From positions 80,870,501 through 80,934,500 of the forward strand of contig CM066734.1 in the NCBI GenBank assembly GCA_033961575.1: a stretch of 64,000 nt of DNA, read 5' to 3'. Position numbers and translations under genes: made by a program. The stretch is from Aselliscus stoliczkanus (Eukaryota > Chordata > Mammalia > Chiroptera > Hipposideridae). Shown piece by piece: positions 56,871 to 64,000 of the stretch (position 1 is the stretch's first letter; each line of letters begins with the position of its first letter). The notes beneath the pieces were generated by a model. That model saw only the letters and a list, made by a program, of their open reading frames with translations. It ran no database searches and had not been told where the DNA came from.

Positions 56871-57049
56871 TAAAGGTATATTTTTAATGAACATCCTGGT
56901 ACTGAATGCATTCCAATAGCCCTTTTGCTGATCCCTAATAAACTATTTTTAATTTCATGCTTTGGCTAATCCAAATTTGCCCACTGTTATCACCCATCAT
57001 ACCCTCTTTATTTACACACATACAGTGTCAGTATCTGACATTATCTCCA

Positions 57050-57655
57050 AATTTTCAATAAAAACAGGCCTTCATGCAGAACTTCTCTGTTCCCTCAATT
57101 TCCAAACGTGTCTATGATCTGGTCTCTGCTTTAGCCTTAGACAAGCTTTTAATGACGACCTATCGGCTACTTACTCCGACTCCATTCTTTCTCCTGAATT
57201 GAAGAATGCCCCCACCCCAGATCCACCCATTCCAACGTATGCTGAACTATATTCATTTCTGCTTCTGATATGTGCTTCTTCCATCCACATCATGTAAATA
57301 TGATCAATTATTTTTCATCCCCCCAATATAAAGCATTTCCTTAATCTCTCTCCATCACAGGCTGCTTCTTTCTGTACTCTTTACCGGAAGTTCTTTAAGA
57401 AAGCCAATTTCTACATCTCCGTTCCCACCACCCATTACTTGTTAGCATACTGAAATTTGGCACCTAATAGTAAACTTCATTGAAATTTCTAGAGTAAAGG
57501 TCAGCAGTGACCTCCTACTTGTCAAATTCACCTCCATCATTTGTTTTGTTTTGTTTTTTCCCTATTTCTACATCTACTTTAATGCTGCCTCCTCTTCCTC
57601 TCAACTCTCAAGTATTAATTTTACCAAATGGGAGTCAAGCACCATTTGTTACTAG
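57050..57655 (+). mobile_element. diverged L2 LINE fragment
   Basis: TAAAGGTCAGCAGTGACCTC followed by CTACTTGTCAAATTCACCTC matches a phrase from the L2 ORF2 reverse-transcriptase region. The upstream CT-rich text fits L2 5' ORF loosely. Confidence 0.45.
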
Positions 57656-57659
57656 TTAA

Positions 57660-58155
57660 ACAGCCATTTCTATCCCATTTCCCCCACTGGAAAATTCCAC
57701 TGGAAAATACCAAGAGCTGAAAAGAAATATTATTCCTTTTCCCAAACTCCCTTAAGATTTTTCATGTCTGTATTTTCAAATCTCTACAATGAGACAGAGA
57801 AAAACTCTTCAAGGTGTCTTCTCAGAAAGACCTGATTCACTAATAAAAAGAGAGATGAAAGAGTAAAACTCCCATTTCTTCCCTTTTCCCTTGCTGTATA
57901 AGAACTAGTTATAAAACTAGATGGCAATTGCACCTTTGGGAGCCATTTTTCTTTTCTTCTTCTTTTTTTTCTTTTTTTTCTTTTTTTTACATAAAGCATA
58001 AAGTAAAAATGAAAGATGAAAAGATCTTGGTCCTTTATAACAATGTGAGTCCATAAATCAATCCTGGGATTGCTAATCTGCTGATTTCTTGTACTGTAGG
58101 AATAAACATTCTTTTGCTTAAGCCATTTTTAGTTTCGTATTACCAGTCATCTTCT
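57660..58155 (+). mobile_element. MLT1J-like MaLR LTR
   Basis: TTGCACCTTTGGGAGCCATT, GATGAAAAGATCTTGGTCCT, AAATCAATCCTGGGATTGCT, AGGAATAAACATTCTTTTGC and TTAAGCCATTTTTAGTTTCG follow the 3' half of MLT1J-type LTRs. A T/C-rich expansion lies at 57948-57988. Confidence 0.7.
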
Positions 58156-58159
58156 ATTC

Positions 58160-58745
58160 TTACTCATTCAACCATCAAACCTGTTTAATACTTTCATTCC
58201 AACAATAACATACTATGTAGCACACAGAAAGCTCATGGCATCCTGGCATGCAGTAGATGAGTGATCAATATTTATTAAAATTGGAGGAAAGTATCTTGAT
58301 TGTATCTATCTCCTAGAATGTCTTCCTGTTTTCTTCAGAGTAAAATTCTAATTCTTTGGCCTCATAGAAAAGCTATTTCTCAAGTTGGCCCTGTATTTAT
58401 TCAAACTTTGTGTACCTCTGTCTATGCTAGTATCTTCAAGTGTTTTTTCCTGACCCTTCCTTTTTAGCTTTGTGAAGTCTCATTACAAGTTATGTATCAG
58501 CTACTCTGATAACGGCGGCTTTCTGCTGAAGGCACTTAAATACTCCCTTCTCTATGTTCATGGCATCTGTTTATACGTTTATTATAGCATTTATCATCTT
58601 ACATAGCAAAGATTTGTTTACCTGTCTCTCCCTACACTGTGAGTACCATGAGAAAAAGAACTGTTTTTTATCTAGGTGAGCCCAGATCCCGGCTCACTGT
58701 CTGGCATGGAGTGGAAATCCAATTAATTATTTTGTTAGGAGTAAT
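58160..58745 (+). mobile_element. L2 LINE, 3' portion
   Basis: GAGTAAAATTCTAATTCTTT, GGCCTCATAGAAAAGC, TCTGTTTATACGTTTATTAT, AGCATTTATCATCTTACATA, CTGTGAGTACCATGAGAAAA and CTCACTGTCTGGCATGGAGT give the L2 ORF2 end and 3' UTR in order. Confidence 0.75.
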
Positions 58746-59929
58746 GACTCTTGCTCATTACTTTCTCAGGAACAAAAGTCAGATAATAGTCTAAATTTTA
58801 TTTCCTTTGTAAATTCTAAAAAAGATGACAGCCCTAAAAAATCAGATTTTGTGAGATTAGATAATGACAAGAACACTGGCTAAAATTGTGCCATATAGGG
58901 TATATGTTAGAAAACACTGAACTTTGCCAGCCTTTCAATATATTATCTTAATTCATTATAATACCTGCATTTTTACAATGCCAATAAGGAACATTACTCA
59001 CATTTTACTACCTCACTGCAAATATGTAAGCAAGGCAAACACCTATCACAGGACGATTTCAATTCTACCATTAACTTCCTATGTTTATATAGTTTTTTCT
59101 CTCTAGGAATTCATACTTCAGGCAGAACACCTAAGTCATCTCAGGCCAAACCAGAAAGCAATCTCCTTCCTCATGATATTACTGTGCTTCAGATCCCTTA
59201 ACATATCACTGGTAGCATAGGTGGTCATCATTTTTTCCCCTGGCCAGTCATAAGATACACCCATCATATGCGTGCCCCCTACCCTTCCCTTCAGATGTTT
59301 CCTCTGATTTAGAGGGGAGAGGAGAACAGGATAGAGGGGAAAAGGATCACTTGGTTCTAGTACCATGTTCCAGGGGCAAAACGAGGGTAGAGCCAAGCTT
59401 TAAGGTTCAAATCACAGACGCTTCTCATGCTTATCTTTCTGATCCCTAACAAAGCTTCATAGTTTTAATGTCCTTCTATCACCCAATCTCTTTTTGAAGA
59501 TAAGTTTTTGTACATACCAAAAAAAGTCGGGTTGTTTCTCATGAAGCCAACTAGTTACCTTTCATGACTTCATTGTCTAAAGTAAAAATATATTGACTCC
59601 CATAACAAATGCAATTCCTCGCCTCTTTCATTTGAGCACTGTGAGGTGCTTTTAAAGCTGTCACTAACCTATATCTGCTCTAATCACATTTCCAGATACA
59701 GCTGCTAGTAGGAGCAGTTTTTTCCCCCTCTTTTTCCATGTGAGATGAAAATGGATAAAATACCTGATGATAGATTATACTGCAATTTCACTGCAGAATA
59801 CAGATCTAGAACTAGGCACCACAACTAGTTCAGGATGGTCAGAAAAAAAAAAAATGAAAAACAAAACAAAACACTCTAGATAGAAATAAATAAGTACATC
59901 CATAAACAAAATTTTAAGAATGTTGCAAC
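58746..59929. other. unassigned DNA
   Basis: About 1.2 kb. An A-run near 59845 and short frames only. Confidence 0.5.
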
Positions 59930-59985
59930 ATACCTGAAACATACATGATCAATAAATGCTTGTTAAATGGATGAATAAATGAATA
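59930..59985 (+). mobile_element. L2 3'-terminal fragment
   Basis: CATGATCAATAAATGCTTGT and TAAATGGATGAATAAATGAA match the L2 end. Confidence 0.65.
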
Positions 59986-61708
59986 TATTATGTTGGTTTA
60001 CCCTTTGGTAAAATCATGATTAAATCTATAAAGTAAATGGTCTCATCCCAAACATGTTCAATCTTAAGTAATGTTCAATTAGAAAACCTCCGCACCAAAA
60101 AAATGTGTATCCAGGTGGATACTGTCTAACAATCTGCATATCAGGTTAAATACTTGAGACAACTATTTCCAAGAGTCTACTTTGCATTAATATTACATAC
60201 CTGAGATAAATTTAGAAGCACCATATCTCTCACTCAATTACTTGTGCCTAATAAACAACTATATAATGAAAATTTCACCCCCACAGCCTCCACCTGTCTG
60301 CAAGGAATTTGGGAGACAAAACAATGAACAAGCCTTCCTTTATATCTTGTACCTATATGAACATGCGCACCTCAAAAAGCAATAAATAAATAAAATTTAA
60401 AGTCTGTTTTTCTCCCTTCAAAGGAATTCAAATTCATTTAGAGGAAAAATGATTTAAGATTAGGGAGTATTTGGGATCACAAGTACTCAGTGGCACAGGG
60501 AACATTTCTCTGTTTGTTATGGTTGTGCCAGCTAATAAAGTACTCAGCAGAGTAGACAAAAATAAATGTAAGTTTTCATAATATAATGGATGAAGAATAT
60601 TTTTTCTATCACTTATTGTTGTAAAAGAAGAAAGCCAGGTTTACATTAGAAATTGGTGTGCAAAATCCTAGACATGGAGGACAGGAGACAATCTTTTAAA
60701 GGAGTATGAATCCACTTATGCTTTCTTCTTTAAAAAAAAAAAATGTATATAAGTAGTTGATCAGAAAGGGCTGATGGAAGAGAGATTTCAATTCTATGAA
60801 CATTTAGATTTTTTTTTCCTTTTTTTCCCTTATCTTCTCACCATAGCAACTTGACAAAAAAACTCTGCCCTGTTTTAAATCAGGATTCCTTGCTCTGTAG
60901 AGGCAAGGTAAAAGGGCTTTAGCAAATCATGTGGTGATAGCTTTTTATCTGCAGGGATTGGGATGAAAGACCACCATAACATCTCATTTCTATGAGCGCA
61001 CACGGTCTTTCAAGCATGTATACGTTTTTATGTCTTCGTCTTCCAATTTGGATCATTTCTCAGCACTTTAAGAGTTACCTGTGTAAGCCTCCCCTTGTCT
61101 AGAAAAGGCTTCCACTAATGTCATGAATAGGGCAATAGCCTACTACAGCCTACACCCTATTCCTAAAGAAAATAGTTGCATCCAAGTAAGTGCAATACTT
61201 TCTTTTTTATTCTTCTTTTATACTTCCATCATCTGGGTAAAACTGGCCTTTAAAACACTTCAAAATTGATTGCTTGAAGAGAAACTTGAACTGTCAATCA
61301 GCCTAGATAGAGTTGTTTTTGTTGGTTTTTGTTTCAACAAAATTATTTCTACCAGGCAGGAACATAACTCTGAAAACTCTATTACTAAAAAAAAAAAAAA
61401 AGACAAAGATTTGCTGCTTACTTTGAGGTAAAACTCATCAAATTGTTTCCAGATGGACTTGGGTCTCCCTGAACAGCACTACCTATACAAGACCATTAAC
61501 AGTTTCAAGTTTAAGTGACTGGTAATTTTTAATGTATTAATATATATAAATATATCATGCAACTCACTATTAGAAGCATTTACTGAGGTAGTCAATAGCT
61601 ACCATGCAAATAAAGGAACATGTTGAAAATCGACACAGGAAAGAAAATTCTGGGAAGATGGCAGTGGTGGCTGTGCAGTTTTTAATGTTGCCAAATCATC
61701 ACATAAAA
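59986..61708. other. repeat-poor DNA
   Basis: About 1.7 kb. No interspersed repeat recognised apart from short A-runs (60731-60743, 61387-61402). Confidence 0.5.
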
Positions 61709-61720
61709 AGAAAGCATTTA

Positions 61721-61829
61721 GGCCGGCCGACTGGCGTGGTGGTTAAGCGCTGGCTTAGGAAGCCAGCGGCCCCGGTTTGGTCCCACATATGAGGGCCAGT
61801 GACACTGCCCTCAAAAAAAAAAAAAAAAA

Positions 61830-61831
<2 letters not shown>
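61721..61831 (+). mobile_element. SINE family A copy 10
   Basis: GGCCGGCCGACTGGCGTGGT, GCGCTGGCTTAGGAAGCCAG, GCCCCGGTTTGGTCCCACAT and CAGTGACACTGCCCTC, with 19 A. The target duplication AGAAAGCATTTA (61709-61720) recurs at 61888-61899, after the GAAA array. Confidence 0.96.

Positions 61832-61891
<60 letters not shown>
61832..61891. repeat. (GAAA)n microsatellite grown from a SINE A-tail
   Basis: About 15 GAAA units lie between the SINE A-run and its right target duplication. Confidence 0.95.
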
Positions 61892-61892
<1 letters not shown>

Positions 61893-61999
61893 CATTTAGA
61901 TAGTAAAGCCAGTACACCATGGGCAGCATTTAAAACAAAATGAAGATAAATAGTTATCCTCATGAACCCCAAAATATTTGCAGTGGAGACCAAGCACCA

Positions 62000-63970
62000 A
62001 CAGCCTTAAAACTAATGAAACCTGAATCTTCACAGGAGGGAAAGGAAGAAAGCAACGGAGCAGTGTATGAGTATCCTGAGAGCAGGACAACACTAAAATC
62101 TCCAGCAGGAATATACTGGAAAGCAGGTACCAACATGGGAATAGCAGCTAAAACTACCAGGAATTTGTGAATATTATCCCTCTTCCTGAGAAGTTCTGAA
62201 CAACCCGAAGCAGAGAACACCTGTTAACTCTCAGAACTGATGCACCAGGGCTCCCTTTCAGAACAGGAATACACACTGAGGAAAAATTCCTGAAAGGGGA
62301 ATCAAAATTGAACAAGATACAAACAACACAGAGAAAGGGAAAATAAAAGTACAGATCTAATCCCAGAAAATATATTACCACATTTTCAAACAACATAAAA
62401 ACAACAGAAGAGGGAGCTGTGTAGAGTTATATGAGTTTTCTTAAACTCTCCCTTAGGAAAATTAATTTCACATAAAAATGAACAACCTAAAAGAATCAAG
62501 GTCAGATCCCATAGAGAGATATCATAAGAAAAAAGAAGAGAGGGAAAAAGCAGAATAACATACTATACACAATAAAAGCATGCTAAAAAAAACATGTCCG
62601 CTATCACCAGCTATTTCAAAACTAGCTAGGAGGGCCGGCCGAGTGGCGCGGTGGTTAATCGCTGGCCTGGGAAGCCAGCTGCCCCGGTTCGGTCCCACAT
62701 ATGAGGGCCAGTGACACTGCCCTCAAAAAAAAAAAAAAAAAAAAAAATTAAAAACTAGCTAGGAAACATTAAGAAAATATTGCAATACATGAAAGAAACA
62801 ACATAAATCAGACCTAGGAAAGCTCAGAAATGATGTTTCATAACTCTGGAAATAATTAGAAATAAGAGAAAAAAGAATGCCTAAAGTATAGAAATCAATG
62901 AGAAATAACATAATAGGGAACAAACACAACAGGTGATTGCTTAAATAAAGTAACAGGTGAAAGAAAAAACTTTAAAAATTAAAAAGTAATGAGGGTATAA
63001 AAAAGATTCAAGAGAAAGTTAAAAATATTGAAAGAAGACAGTCAAAAACATTTGAGCATATGGATAATAAGAAAAGAAAAAAGATAAAACCCAAAGTGAG
63101 AATATAGAAAAATTACTAAATCGCAGAAAATTTTCCTAAAATAAAAGATTTTAAAATGCATATTGAAAGTACACACAACATCATTGACAAAATGACCCAT
63201 AATGATATCAAAACATATTCCAGGAATGGGACTTTATGAAAGGAAGGAAAGGAGCATCTTTTAGTTACCTAGAAAATAAAGAGCAAAAGAGCACATGATT
63301 TATAAAGGAAAGAAAATTATATTATCAAACTTTTCAGCAGCAACACGTTGTGCCAAAACAAAATGCAGTAACATAATTAAGATATCCAAGAAAAAAAGAA
63401 AAGTGTGAGCCAATAATTACTTTCATGCAACAAAACAGATTTTCAAGTTCAAAGTACACAAGCAAACTTTTGTCAACATGCAATAATTCCAGGAATATTG
63501 TTCCCTTGAGCCCTTACTAAGGATTCTAGTATAGAACAACCTTAGACAAGCAAAATAACTAGAGGGACATTGACATAAGGACTGTTGGTGCATAAATATA
63601 TAGTTACTGGTAGCACTAAGACTCAATGAGGGAAATGGAGGAAAGAATATGGTATGAAATGACTATATTCTCAGACAACATAGATATAAAACAACTATAA
63701 AAAAGGGGGATACTAGGGAGAACAAAAGCAAAACAATGTAACCATACTGGTGATAGTATTGCTAGTCTAAGACTATGGTACGTGAAGTATTAGGTAGAAA
63801 AATGAGCAATTATAAGATTTTCTATTATTCTCCATGCCCTCGAGAACCGTATTCTCAGTGATAAAGAAAGGTGCAGATGCAATGAAGAAAAGGTTAAGAA
63901 AAGGTCCTATAGTCTTGAATTTGGGTTGAAAGTATCAATCTGAATCTAGGGTTGGAGGTCATCAGTGTAA
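62000..63970 (+). mobile_element. HAL1 (half-L1) LINE, interrupted by a SINE
   Basis: A-rich ORF1-like sequence. AAATGAACAACCTAAAAGAA, CAGAAAATTTTCCTAAAATA, CATATTGAAAGTACACACAA, ATATCAAAACATATTCCAGG, TTTTCAGCAGCAACACGTTG and CTAGAGGGACATTGACATAA follow the HAL1 order I recall. No long frame survives. The left boundary is uncertain and the element may extend past the window. Confidence 0.6.
62632..62747 (+). mobile_element. SINE family A copy 11, inside HAL1
   Basis: GGGCCGGCCGAGTGGCGCGG, GCTGGCCTGGGAAGCCAGC, GCCCCGGTTCGGTCCCACAT and CAGTGACACTGCCCTC plus A-run. The target duplication AAAACTAGCTAGGA (62618-62631 and 62751-62764) is perfect. Confidence 0.97.
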
Positions 63971-64000
63971 TGGAAAAAAAGAAATCAGGGTATGAAAAGA

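Overview
This window looks like an AT-rich, gene-poor stretch of a mammalian nuclear genome, most likely a bat. The case for a bat rests on two things. Many young tRNA-headed SINEs begin GGCCGGCC and carry target-site duplications. The LINE-1 3' ends contain phrases I associate with laurasiatherian, especially chiropteran, L1. I place it tentatively near the rhinolophoid/yinpterochiropteran bats because the longest SINE ends in an AATAAAATCTTT tail similar to tails I recall from that group. I could not check this, so the species is undetermined.

I find no protein-coding gene, exon, rRNA, tRNA gene or CRISPR array that I can support. Open reading frames are short (at most 143 codons). They are either remnants of LINE-1 ORF2, read-throughs of SINEs or microsatellites, or shadows of AT-rich DNA. 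The window could be intergenic or lie inside a long intron; the sequence alone does not decide.

The repeats form layers of different ages. The oldest are MIR, L2, HAL1, old L1M, MLT1 (MaLR) LTRs, MER5-like hAT elements and a Tigger-like DNA transposon. Younger layers are L1 3' fragments with readable ORF2 C-termini (6.4-7.8, 28.8-30.8 and 41.0-41.9 kb), short mariner-like elements (38.2 and 40.8 kb) and a solo LTR of ERV2 type at 45.5-46.2 kb with a perfect 6-bp duplication. Youngest are three SINE families sharing a related head: A (about 100 bp, 11 copies), B (about 140 bp, 4 copies) and C (about 410-450 bp, 3 copies). Several insertions are nested, which gives a relative chronology: SINEs in L1, MIR, L2 and HAL1; the LTR in Tigger; MLT1 in L2; L1 in L1M.

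Layout: 0-8 kb holds L2, nested L1s, a SINE-B/L1 chimera, MLT1 and an L1 between long direct repeats. From 8 to 23 kb there are SINEs, MLT1 LTRs (two in tandem at 20.7-21.9 kb), MIRs and a SINE C. From 23.3 to 24.8 kb is repeat-poor. From 25 to 37 kb there are L2, MLT1, a 2-kb L1 carrying two SINEs, and microsatellites. From 37 to 46 kb there are L2, mariner elements, an antisense L1, a SINE C with extra 3' sequence, and Tigger plus LTR. From 46 to 64 kb there are L2/MLT1, MIRs, L1M, a SINE C inside a MIR, L2, and HAL1 at the right edge. No genes work together here; the content is a history of transposition. Family names for old repeats are recognition from memory, without a library search.
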